A stretch of 64,000 nucleotides of DNA, taken from the NCBI RefSeq assembly GCF_021646545.1, contig NZ_JAKIRP010000001.1, forward strand, positions 1,426,001 to 1,490,000, in the 5' to 3' direction. Below are positions 35,441 to 43,647 of this stretch, piece by piece. Both the position numbers and the translations under genes were made by a program. This stretch comes from Chitinophaga filiformis. Its GTDB lineage: Bacteria > Bacteroidota > Bacteroidia > Chitinophagales > Chitinophagaceae. The notes beneath the pieces are model-generated. The model searched no databases. It was given only the letters and a program-made list of their open reading frames with translations, and had not been told where the DNA came from. Every line of letters begins with the position of its first letter. Position 1 is the first letter of the stretch.

Positions 35441-37372
35441 ATGAAACGTCTTTTTTTTCTTGCCGCCCTTATTTCCCTGGGACAGGCAACGAGAGCACAG
35501 CAAACTCAAAAACCTCCATTACATGGCAAACACTGGATGGCGGTGACCGGTAAGCCCCTGGCAGCTACAGCAGGATCGATGATATTCCAGAAAGGCGGTA
35601 ACGCCGTGGATGCGGCCTGCGCCATGCTGGCTGCCACCTGTACCATGTGGGATGTACTCAGCTGGGGAGGGGAAACACAAGCGCTGATCTACAATCCCAA
35701 AACCAAAAAAGTTATTGCTATCAACGCACTGGGAGTGGCGCCAACCGGGGCTACGGTAGATTTTTTCAAAAGCAAAGGGTACAATTTCCCGCCCGAATAT
35801 GGTCCGCTGGCAGCCGTAACGCCAGGCACGCCGGGAGGACTGTGTTATATGCTGGCAGAATATGGCACCATGAGTCTGAAAGAGGTGCTCGCTCCTGCAA
35901 TGGAAATGGCCGCGGGTTACCCTATTGAGGCCCAGACAGCCAACAGTATGGAAAGGAGCAAAGACCGACTGAAGCAGTGGCCCTACAGCAAGGCTGTATT
36001 CCTGACCCATCCGGGAGAGAAGAGAGAGGCGCCGGAAGCAGGAGAGATCTTTGTACAGAAAGACCTGCTGGCTACCCTCACCAAAATGGTAGAGGCGGAG
36101 CAAACGGCACTAAAGAATAAAAAGTCCCGTAAGGAGGCCATTATGGCTGCTTATGACCGCTTTTACAAGGGCGATATTGCAAAGGAATTTGTACGCGGCT
36201 GCAAGGAACAGGGAGGGCTGATCACTGAGCAGGACCTGGCAAAGTGGAAACCAATAGAAGAAGAGCCGCTGCATGTGAACTATAAGGGAATCGAAGTGTA
36301 CAAACTGCAATCCTGGACACAGGGACCTATGCTGCTGCAAAGCCTGAATATCCTGGAAAATTTCGATCTGAAGGGCATGGGGTACAATTCCGCCAAATAT
36401 ATACATACCCTGTATCAGACGATGAACCTGACTTTTGCAGACAGGGACTTCTATTATGGCGATCCTTATTTCACACCTAAAACGCCCATTGAAGGACTGT
36501 TGAGCAAAGCCTATGCAAAGGAGAGGGCGAAACAGATCAATCCTGATCATAATGACCCCGCTGCAGCTCCGGGCGATCCCTATCCTTTTGAGGGCAAAAC
36601 GAATCCTTACCTGCGGTTATTAAAGCAACGCGGCTCACTGACTGACACGTCCCTCCAGAAAAAGCCGGAGGGTTTTGTGCCAAAGCATGATGCTACAAGC
36701 CTGTTGAATGTACCGGCTACGGATCAGATGTATGCCGCCAATGATACAGACAGCCTCTATATGGACCGCCTGTGGAGAGGTACTACCAGCGTAGAAGCAG
36801 CCGATGAAGAGGGGTGGGTGGTATCTGTTACACCAAGTGGTGGCTGGACGCCGGCATGCATCGCAGGACATACCGGTGTGGGCATGAGTCAGCGTTTACA
36901 GAGTTTTGTACTGGACAGCACTTTATGCCCTTTCAACGTGATCGCGCCCGGAAAACGTCCGAGGGTGACCCTGACGCCATCTATGGCATTAAAGGATGGT
37001 AAACCATACCTTTCTTTTGCGGTGCAGGGCGGAGATACCCAGGACCAGAACCTGTTGCAGTTCTTCCTGAATGTGGTGGAATTTGGCATGACAGTACAAC
37101 AGGCGACGGAAGCTGCCAACATCAATACCAATCAATTGTGGTTATCCCTGGGAGGCACCAGCATAAAAGAACGTATGCCGCATCCGGGTAGCATATTACT
37201 GAATAATAATACACCGGAATCAGTAAGAGAAACATTAAAGAAAATGGGATATATCACCAGTTTCGGTGAGCGTACAAGTGGTCCTGTGAATGCTATTTTT
37301 CTGGATAGTAAGCACGGTTCTCTATGGGGAGGAAGCAGTAATCACGGAGAGGATTACGGCATTGGATGGTAG
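35441..37372 (+). CDS. ggt: Gamma-glutamyltransferase-like periplasmic protein
   Basis: The 643-residue protein has a signal peptide ending near residue 20 (ATRAQQ). It follows the Ntn-hydrolase layout of gamma-glutamyltransferase: large subunit, then GTTSVEAADEEGWVVSVTPSGG with the nucleophile T448 at the expected autocleavage site. In E. coli this site reads TTHYSVVD; here the H and S are replaced (S and E), so substrate handling may differ. It probably degrades glutathione or related gamma-glutamyl compounds outside the cytoplasm. It is followed by a terminator. Confidence 0.82.
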   Translation: MKRLFFLAALISLGQATRAQQTQKPPLHGKHWMAVTGKPLAATAGSMIFQKGGNAVDAACAMLAATCTMWDVLSWGGETQALIYNPKTKKVIAINALGVAPTGATVDFFKSKGYNFPPEYGPLAAVTPGTPGGLCYMLAEYGTMSLKEVLAPAMEMAAGYPIEAQTANSMERSKDRLKQWPYSKAVFLTHPGEKREAPEAGEIFVQKDLLATLTKMVEAEQTALKNKKSRKEAIMAAYDRFYKGDIAKEFVRGCKEQGGLITEQDLAKWKPIEEEPLHVNYKGIEVYKLQSWTQGPMLLQSLNILENFDLKGMGYNSAKYIHTLYQTMNLTFADRDFYYGDPYFTPKTPIEGLLSKAYAKERAKQINPDHNDPAAAPGDPYPFEGKTNPYLRLLKQRGSLTDTSLQKKPEGFVPKHDATSLLNVPATDQMYAANDTDSLYMDRLWRGTTSVEAADEEGWVVSVTPSGGWTPACIAGHTGVGMSQRLQSFVLDSTLCPFNVIAPGKRPRVTLTPSMALKDGKPYLSFAVQGGDTQDQNLLQFFLNVVEFGMTVQQATEAANINTNQLWLSLGGTSIKERMPHPGSILLNNNTPESVRETLKKMGYITSFGERTSGPVNAIFLDSKHGSLWGGSSNHGEDYGIGW

Positions 37373-37397
37373 TTTGCGTATGATCTTTGTAAATAAA

Positions 37398-37429
37398 GAA
37401 AGCCACTTGATAAATGTCAAGTGGCTTTC
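37398..37429 (+). terminator. Terminator after the gamma-glutamyltransferase-like gene
   Basis: A perfect 13-bp stem (37398-37410 and 37417-37429) with a 6-base loop and a T-rich flank lies 25 bases after the stop codon. Confidence 0.9.
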
Positions 37430-37442
37430 TTGTCTTAGATCA

Positions 37443-37473
37443 TTTGAACGGGCATTGGTTTTTATGATTTTTG
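37443..37473 (+). promoter_or_regulatory. Candidate promoter of a small RNA
   Basis: TTTG at 37443-37446 is followed after 19 bases by GATTTTTG at 37466-37473, one base from TAnnTTTG. It lies just after a terminator and ahead of another on the same strand. Confidence 0.45.
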
Positions 37474-37479
37474 TATCAG

Positions 37480-37621
37480 CAATTAACACAGTGTTCAACT
37501 GTATGAATCAACTGGTAAAAATTGTAAGAACAAGTTGTAGAGTATTGTATGTTCAACCTCAAATTAAACAATCCTGAATTAGATCAAAAGTCTCGCATCA
37601 TTTATGCGGGACTGTTTTTTT
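37480..37621 (+). ncRNA. Candidate small RNA between two terminators
   Basis: A predicted start near 37480 follows the promoter at 37443-37473, and the hairpin with T-run at 37589-37621 ends it, giving about 140 bases. A repeated GTTCAAC occurs inside. No RNA family is recognised, and expression is not demonstrated. Confidence 0.35.
37589..37621 (+). terminator. Terminator with wobble stem
   Basis: A 10-bp stem (37589-37598 and 37604-37613, one wobble) with a 5-base loop is followed by G and about eight T. It is a plus-strand terminator with no protein gene directly upstream. Confidence 0.88.
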
Positions 37622-37641
37622 TCGCCATATCCATAATAAGA

Positions 37642-37671
37642 AAAGCCGTCCCATGAGAATGAGACGGCTTT
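37642..37671 (-). terminator. Terminator of the Oar-like receptor gene
   Basis: A 9-bp stem (37642-37650 and 37663-37671) lies 22 bases after the receptor stop on the minus strand. The minus strand continues with TTTTCTT. Confidence 0.75.
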
Positions 37672-37693
37672 CTATCTTCAGTGTATATAGATA

Positions 37694-40600
37694 TTAATTG
37701 AACAGATATCTTACACCAAATTGCATCTGCCAGCGTGAAGTGATACCTGTGTTGTTGGCAAAGCTGTTGGAGTAGTGTACCTGGTTAGCAGGATCCGCAT
37801 AAGGGAAAGAGAACAGCGGCGTTTTGCCATCGGCAGCAATACCTTCAAACTTCAGCGGATTAGTTACTGCCGCAGACTTAACGATACCCCAGTTTTTATT
37901 CAGCAGGTTACCCACGTTGATGATATCGAGGGATAGGCGCAGTGTATGGCGCTCTTTACCGGTTTTAACAGAGATGTCTTCAGTGATGTTAACATCCGCT
38001 TTTTTAAAGAATGGTAAAGTTACCGCATTCGCTTTTGCTACTTGTCCACGGTGAGAAGACAGGTAGTCGCTCTGACTGATGAAGTTATTCAGTTGTGTCC
38101 AGATCTGAGCAGCAGTTCTCGGATCATTTGCAGTACCTGTGGTGCTACCGGTGTGGGTAGTAGCATTGTAAGAACCTACGTTGATCAGATTAATATCTTT
38201 ATCGGAGGTAGGAATATACATCAGGTCATTGTTGAAACCATCGCCATTCAAATCGCCGTTATAGATATAAGAAGTTACACCTGCCGGTGCTGCTTCGTAG
38301 ATCAGACCAAAGGAAGTAGCGAAGTGTTTCGCATAAGATACTTTGTAGGAAGCCATTGCGATAATACGGTTAGGCAGTCTGTAAGACGCATATGTCAGAT
38401 TTGCTGCATTAGGATCTGCACTTACAGCGCGGGCGCTCCACAATGAAGAAGCAGTACTGCCGGTTTCTGCTGTATTGCGCGCATCGCCATGTGTATAGGC
38501 AACGCTTACATACAGGTTCTTGTATGTTTTCTGCACACGACCGGTCACATTGTAAGCATACCCTTTGCTGGTATTGCTCATCAGGATAGCGTTGCCAATA
38601 TTAGGATCGGCCAGGGAAGTACCTGCGGAATAGTATTTGTTGCTGTTGTTGTTAACCGGCGTGAATGATGTGTTATAACGCATTCTGTTATCACCTCCAT
38701 TAGTCAGTGCATAACCATTTGTTTCATTCAGGTTGATGTTCTGATAATACACAGCGTTGATGTCCTTAGAGTAAGTTCCTTCTACTGTAAATATCCAGTC
38801 GCCTGGCAGTTTTTTGTCAATTGCAAGGCTTGTCTTGAGTACGGAAGGATATTTGAAGTTCTTATCAGTCAGTGCAACCAGATAAGATGTGTTGGCAGAT
38901 GCTGATTCAGGACGGTACTGATCAGGGTCAGGGCTGAATGCTACACCGCTTCTGGTGAAGGAGCCCCACTGTACACCATTGTTGCTCGCCTGGTTACTGA
39001 TCCATACAAATGGCGGAGGACCGGAGAAGATACCTAAACCGCCTCTAACCTGTAAGGTTTTATCATCCAGTACATCCCAGTTGAAGCCCACACGCGGCGA
39101 TATCAGCAATGCATTACCGGGAGCTTTTCCGATATCGTAGCTCTTACCATCTTTAAACTTCAGTGCATTGAACGCTGGATTGTCTTCAAAGTCCTGTTTG
39201 TAGATAGTCATATCCAGACGCAGGCCGTAGGTAAGCGTGAAGTTGTTTGATACACGCCATTTGTCCTGTGCAAATAACCCCAACTCTGTAGAACCTGCGT
39301 ATGCCCATGGAAAGGACCCGTCAGATAGTGCAGAATACTGGAGGTAATAGCTTTTTGCATTCAGTGCGCCGTCTTTAGCACTGTTGTAAAAATCAGTGAG
39401 GCTGGCAAACTGATAGGCGCCCTGGTAGCCTGGAGCAAATGCATTCTTATATTTCCTGTAATAATCCTGTGTACCCACTGTAATCTCATGCGCACCCTTG
39501 TAGAAGGTGAAGATATCTGAGATCTGGAATACGTCAGTATTCAGCGTGTTGTTGTAAGTGTATGGTTCATAACCAAAGGTCGTGTAAATGTTATTGCCGT
39601 TCAGGATGTCCACCAGTGGCATTGTAGATGAGCTGGAGTGGGGACTACGGAAATCACGCAGTGCAGTGTATCCAACCTGGAACTTGTTGGATGCAGTGTT
39701 ACTGAAACGGGTGTTCAGTTCTGCGATGAAGATATTGAAGTTGTTGTTGATCACATATCCGCTTCCATAGAAAGGCATACTGTTAAAGCCTGGCTGACCG
39801 CCTGTCTGACCTGCAGGTCTGCTGGTGCTTGCAAACTGGTCGGTCATTGATTTCAGGTAGTTGTACTTTAAAGTAAGGGTATTATGGTCATTGATATTCC
39901 AGTCAATCTTGGCAGTGATCTTATCACTGTTGGTCTTGAAGGAATAACCGGAATAGGCTCCGGGATCGTACCCGTAAGTATCCTTTAAAAAGGTAGCCAG
40001 CGCAGCTAAAGTATCTGCATTGGCTGTGGAGACACCGCCTGGGTTGGGTGCATGTGAAGCATCGGAAGGAATCCAGCTGGTAGCTGGGGCGGTCTGACGG
40101 GAGGATTCACCATTCACGAAGAAGAATAATTTGTTCTTGATGATTGGTCCGCCGATGGAAGCACCACGGATATTAAAGGAGAGATCAGTCTTTGGTGCAA
40201 CTGTGTTCCCTACTTTGTAGCCCTGTGTGTTTTCATTTTTGAAGTAGGTGTAGACCGTTCCTCTGAAAGTGTTGGAACCGCTTTTTGTAACGGTATTTAC
40301 ACCCGCGCCGGAGAAGCCACCCTGGCGTACGTCGTAGGGTGCAAGATTCACCTGGATCTGGTCGATTGCGTCCAGGCTGATAGGCTGTGCACCTGCTTGT
40401 CCGCCGAGTGTGCCAGATAACCCGAATGAGTTATTGAAGTTGGCGCCATCTACGGTGAAGTTGTTGTACTGGTTACTACGACCACCGAAGCTTTGTCCGC
40501 CGATGGGGCTGGACGCAGTTGGCTCCAGTCTCGTGAAGTCCTGTGCAGACCTGTTGATCGTAGGCAGTTTTTCCAGCTGATCGCGGCTGATGATCTCCTG

Positions 40601-41008
40601 TGCACCTGTACGGTTGTTGTTGAATGTTTTGTCCTGTTTACCTGATTTTATCACCACTTCATTCAGTTGTTTGGTGTCAGGTACAATGTTGAAGTCACCC
40701 GTATACTCCTGTCCCAGGGAGAGTGTGACGTTCTCGATCTTTTGGTCTTTGTATCCGATGTAGGATACTGAAATGGTGTAAGGTCCTCCCACGCGAACGT
40801 TTGGAACGTTGTAGCGCCCGTCTTTACGGGTAGTGGTCATGTACTTTGTACCAGTTGGGTTGTGTAGTGCAATAATGACAGCGCCGGGTACTCCCGTTTG
40901 CCCATCTTTAACCTGCCCATGGATCTCGGAGGTAGTTTCCTGGGCGAGTAATAGCATAGGTAGGCTTATCAGCCCAATGATGGCCGACAGACATTTTTTA
41001 AAAAGCAT
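37694..41008 (-). CDS. Oar-like TonB-dependent outer membrane receptor
   Basis: The start is set at ATG 41008, because the signal peptide LFKKCLSAIIGLISLPMLLLAQ follows it. The 1104-residue protein has a carboxypeptidase-like regulatory domain (about 25-110, with DGRYNVPNVRVGGPYTISVS), then a plug domain with GAGVNTVTKSGSNTFRG, and a very long beta-barrel ending in GVRYLFN. No partner SusD is present, which fits the Oar group and not the SusCD nutrient systems. It inserts in the outer membrane and could take up or display large substrates. It is monogenic, bounded by a terminator. Confidence 0.92.
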   Translation of the reverse strand: MLFKKCLSAIIGLISLPMLLLAQETTSEIHGQVKDGQTGVPGAVIIALHNPTGTKYMTTTRKDGRYNVPNVRVGGPYTISVSYIGYKDQKIENVTLSLGQEYTGDFNIVPDTKQLNEVVIKSGKQDKTFNNNRTGAQEIISRDQLEKLPTINRSAQDFTRLEPTASSPIGGQSFGGRSNQYNNFTVDGANFNNSFGLSGTLGGQAGAQPISLDAIDQIQVNLAPYDVRQGGFSGAGVNTVTKSGSNTFRGTVYTYFKNENTQGYKVGNTVAPKTDLSFNIRGASIGGPIIKNKLFFFVNGESSRQTAPATSWIPSDASHAPNPGGVSTANADTLAALATFLKDTYGYDPGAYSGYSFKTNSDKITAKIDWNINDHNTLTLKYNYLKSMTDQFASTSRPAGQTGGQPGFNSMPFYGSGYVINNNFNIFIAELNTRFSNTASNKFQVGYTALRDFRSPHSSSSTMPLVDILNGNNIYTTFGYEPYTYNNTLNTDVFQISDIFTFYKGAHEITVGTQDYYRKYKNAFAPGYQGAYQFASLTDFYNSAKDGALNAKSYYLQYSALSDGSFPWAYAGSTELGLFAQDKWRVSNNFTLTYGLRLDMTIYKQDFEDNPAFNALKFKDGKSYDIGKAPGNALLISPRVGFNWDVLDDKTLQVRGGLGIFSGPPPFVWISNQASNNGVQWGSFTRSGVAFSPDPDQYRPESASANTSYLVALTDKNFKYPSVLKTSLAIDKKLPGDWIFTVEGTYSKDINAVYYQNINLNETNGYALTNGGDNRMRYNTSFTPVNNNSNKYYSAGTSLADPNIGNAILMSNTSKGYAYNVTGRVQKTYKNLYVSVAYTHGDARNTAETGSTASSLWSARAVSADPNAANLTYASYRLPNRIIAMASYKVSYAKHFATSFGLIYEAAPAGVTSYIYNGDLNGDGFNNDLMYIPTSDKDINLINVGSYNATTHTGSTTGTANDPRTAAQIWTQLNNFISQSDYLSSHRGQVAKANAVTLPFFKKADVNITEDISVKTGKERHTLRLSLDIINVGNLLNKNWGIVKSAAVTNPLKFEGIAADGKTPLFSFPYADPANQVHYSNSFANNTGITSRWQMQFGVRYLFN

Positions 41009-41231
41009 GCAGTTAGATTTATGGTTCGAAATACTCAAAAAAAACGCACAAAACGGACGTTGGTGCGTTAACAAATTATTTAGATTTTAAATCGACAGAA
41101 TGTCTTCAGAATTGCGCCTACGAAAGAGATTTTGGAGGCAAGTTACCTGATTCCGGAGGGGCGTTAACGGTAAATCGGCGGGAAGAGGAAGTACGTCGCT
41201 GAGTGGTGTATTTTTATGAGTATTTATCCAA

Positions 41232-42557
41232 TTACTCAGTAGTCCTTTCTTTTTTGGCCGCCATCCATAAGTACAAAGGTATACCGATCATTTGCAGCAG
41301 GAAGCCGTAATATATAGTCTGTTGTCCCGCGCTTGCAATTGCCCAGAGTACATAGCTAAACGAAATGGCGAATAGCACTATGCATTGCAGCCACTCAGCT
41401 GTTTTAAGGGGGCCACTCTTGATCTTCAGCATAAAATAAGCAGCTGTTGAAAACAGATAGGGTATCAGCACAGACAAGGTGGACAGCAAAACCAGGAACT
41501 TGAACTGTTCTACCAGTCCCTTAGTATAGTTCATAGCCATGAGCAGGGAAATCAATACACTGCTGAACAGGGTGCCTACATAGGGCACGCCTCTTTTATT
41601 CTCTTTGCTGAATATCTGCGGAAACAGGTTGTCCTTCGCAATGGCGTAAGGTAATTGTCCCTGTATCAGCATCCAGCCGTTCAGTGCTCCAAATGCTGCT
41701 ATGGCCACACCTGCACTTACCCAGTAGCGGGCATTATTCCCCCACATAATAACAGCTGCATCCGCGAAAGGCGTAACCGTTTTTGTCAGTTGTGCGGATG
41801 GAATGATGCCCATTACACTGACAGTTCCTAACACATAGACTACTGTAACGATCAATAGTCCCAGCAAGGTAGCCCGTGGTATGGTCTGCTGAGGATTTTG
41901 CACTTTCTCGGCGGGAATGGTAGCCGATTCAATACCGACGTAGGCAAACATGGTGAAGGTAACGGTATTTGAAAGTGCTGTGAACAGGGAGGTGCCGCTA
42001 CTATTGAACGCCGGGAAGTTGGCTGCTTTAATAAAGAACAGGCCTCCGAAAGCCACCAGCAATAACGGTATCAGCTTGAGTATGGTAGTGGCCATCTGTA
42101 CGGAACCGGAAGTTCTGATGCCCCTGTTATTGACCCAGGTCAGCAGCCAGATGGTACCGAGGCCGGTGCATACCGCACCTAAAGTATTGGTGGACAATAC
42201 CGGGATGAAGGTACTTAGTGCACTGACAAAGCCTATGGTAATAGCAGCATTGGCGCAGGATACTGCCAGAAAATACCCCCAGGCAATAGAAAAGCCCATA
42301 TAGTCGCCAAAGCCGCGGCGGGTGTAGGCGTATGGACCGCCTGTTACATTCGGTACCAGTTTACTGAGATTTCCGAACACTTTTACCAGGAAGAAACAAC
42401 CGATGGCTGAGATCACCCATCCCAGCAGACTGACACTGCCAAATGAGGCAAGTGCAGCAGGCGCGAGGAATATACCCGCTCCAATCATATTACCAACAAT
42501 GAGTGAAGTACTTGTCCAGAGGCCCAGTTTGTTTCTTTCCTTAGCTGTTTCTTTCAT
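41232..42557 (-). CDS. APC-family amino acid permease
   Basis: The 441-residue protein has about twelve membrane segments, starting with GLWTSTSLIVGNMIGAGIFLAP, the typical first helix of the APC superfamily, and VGIESATIPAEKV further on. It is nearest to the basic amino acid/polyamine antiporter branch, but substrate is not certain. It is followed by a 223-base gap before the receptor gene, and by the GNAT gene upstream, 31 bases apart, which suggests co-transcription. Confidence 0.85.
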   Translation of the reverse strand: MKETAKERNKLGLWTSTSLIVGNMIGAGIFLAPAALASFGSVSLLGWVISAIGCFFLVKVFGNLSKLVPNVTGGPYAYTRRGFGDYMGFSIAWGYFLAVSCANAAITIGFVSALSTFIPVLSTNTLGAVCTGLGTIWLLTWVNNRGIRTSGSVQMATTILKLIPLLLVAFGGLFFIKAANFPAFNSSGTSLFTALSNTVTFTMFAYVGIESATIPAEKVQNPQQTIPRATLLGLLIVTVVYVLGTVSVMGIIPSAQLTKTVTPFADAAVIMWGNNARYWVSAGVAIAAFGALNGWMLIQGQLPYAIAKDNLFPQIFSKENKRGVPYVGTLFSSVLISLLMAMNYTKGLVEQFKFLVLLSTLSVLIPYLFSTAAYFMLKIKSGPLKTAEWLQCIVLFAISFSYVLWAIASAGQQTIYYGFLLQMIGIPLYLWMAAKKERTTE

Positions 42558-42588
42558 ACGGCAGGGTATAGATTGGGTGTAAAGATCG

Positions 42589-43146
42589 TTATCCCAGGTT
42601 AAAATCCCACATTACAATATCCCAATCCTTTTCTCCATCGTTAAAAGGGAAAAGCGTGCGGAAGCCTAGTTTAGTATGTATGATCAGCGACTTGGGATTG
42701 TCCCGGGCTATGGAGCTAAGGGCAAAGTCATACACCGACTCGAAGTTATCTTTATGAAACTGATACAATTGCCGCAGGAGGCCCTTGCCACGGTAGTTGC
42801 TGTCAATGCAGGTCTGTCCCAGAAAATAGACGTTGTAGTCAAGAAGTGCTTTCCCCTTGTAAAACTGGTCGTCGAACAGTTTCAGGGCATCTTTGAGCGG
42901 CGCATATACAGTAGCCGATTCTTTCACCAGTACCAGCAGGTAGCCGATTACTTTGTCACCGTCTTTTACTATAGCGGATGGTGCGATGTCATGTAACGCT
43001 TTGAGGTCTTCGAAAGAGTATTTCCAGGAAACATAGCCTTGTTCGGCTTTCACGTCCTCTGTAAGGCTCTCCGTTGAATTCAGCCTGGATAGTTCTGCTA
43101 CCTGCCTTAATTCGTCGTCTGAGCTGATAAATTTAGTTGTGTACAT
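42589..43146 (-). CDS. GNAT-family acetyltransferase
   Basis: The 185-residue protein has a GNAT fold: a central strand VYFLGQTCIDSNYRGKGLLRQLYQFH carries the acetyl-CoA loop RGKGLL. The N-terminal half has LSRLNSTESL. Substrate is unknown. It lies 31 bases upstream of the permease on the same strand. The ATG at 43146 is separated from tRNA-Ala by 154 bases. Confidence 0.8.
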   Translation of the reverse strand: MYTTKFISSDDELRQVAELSRLNSTESLTEDVKAEQGYVSWKYSFEDLKALHDIAPSAIVKDGDKVIGYLLVLVKESATVYAPLKDALKLFDDQFYKGKALLDYNVYFLGQTCIDSNYRGKGLLRQLYQFHKDNFESVYDFALSSIARDNPKSLIIHTKLGFRTLFPFNDGEKDWDIVMWDFNLG

Positions 43147-43255
43147 AGATTATGCTGGTTTCCGATGGTGTAAAGAAACAAAAATGGGCGGGAATAGCAT
43201 ATCCCCTAATAGGGCAGAAGGTATTTTGGGGGGGAAATGGAATTTTGGGGTAAAA

Positions 43256-43286
43256 TTTGACGTTTTCGGGAAAAAGTATACATTTG
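43256..43286 (+). promoter_or_regulatory. Promoter of tRNA-Ala
   Basis: TTTG at 43256-43259 is followed by exactly 19 bases and then TACATTTG at 43279-43286, a perfect match to the Bacteroidota consensus. The tRNA body starts 15 bases after it. Confidence 0.9.
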
Positions 43287-43300
43287 CACTCCAATTATGC

Positions 43301-43375
<75 letters not shown>

Positions 43376-43380
43376 GAGGT

Positions 43381-43426
43381 AAAAGCCTTAAAATTTCTTA
43401 GTAGTAAGGATTTTGAAGGCTTTTTT
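43381..43426 (+). terminator. Terminator of tRNA-Ala
   Basis: Paired 9-base arms (43381-43389 and 43416-43424), with extra pairs inside, are followed by a T-run starting at 43421. It lies seven bases past the tRNA. Confidence 0.75.
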
Positions 43427-43647
43427 GTTTGTACAGCTTTTTAATTTCCTTATACCTATCTGACGAGGTACTGGCTTGCTTCCCAAGTGTCAGTGCGGTC
43501 CCTGAGTCTATTTGAGAATGATGTTTAATCCCCGGGGCATTTGTGTCTGTTAATGATGGTATACTTTTTTGATTTTGGACAAACTTCTCCTGTATTGTTT
43601 TGCTGTTAATCGAGACGGCCCGATATATCCCTATCAATTTGTTTCAA

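Larger units (their letters stand above)
37373..37693. other. Intergenic region with two plus-strand terminators and one minus-strand
   Basis: The 321 bases hold no clear protein gene. Three hairpins are evident, at 37398-37429, 37589-37621 and 37642-37671, and a promoter-like pair at 37443-37473. A 24-codon frame starting near 37503 is too short to trust. Confidence 0.5.
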
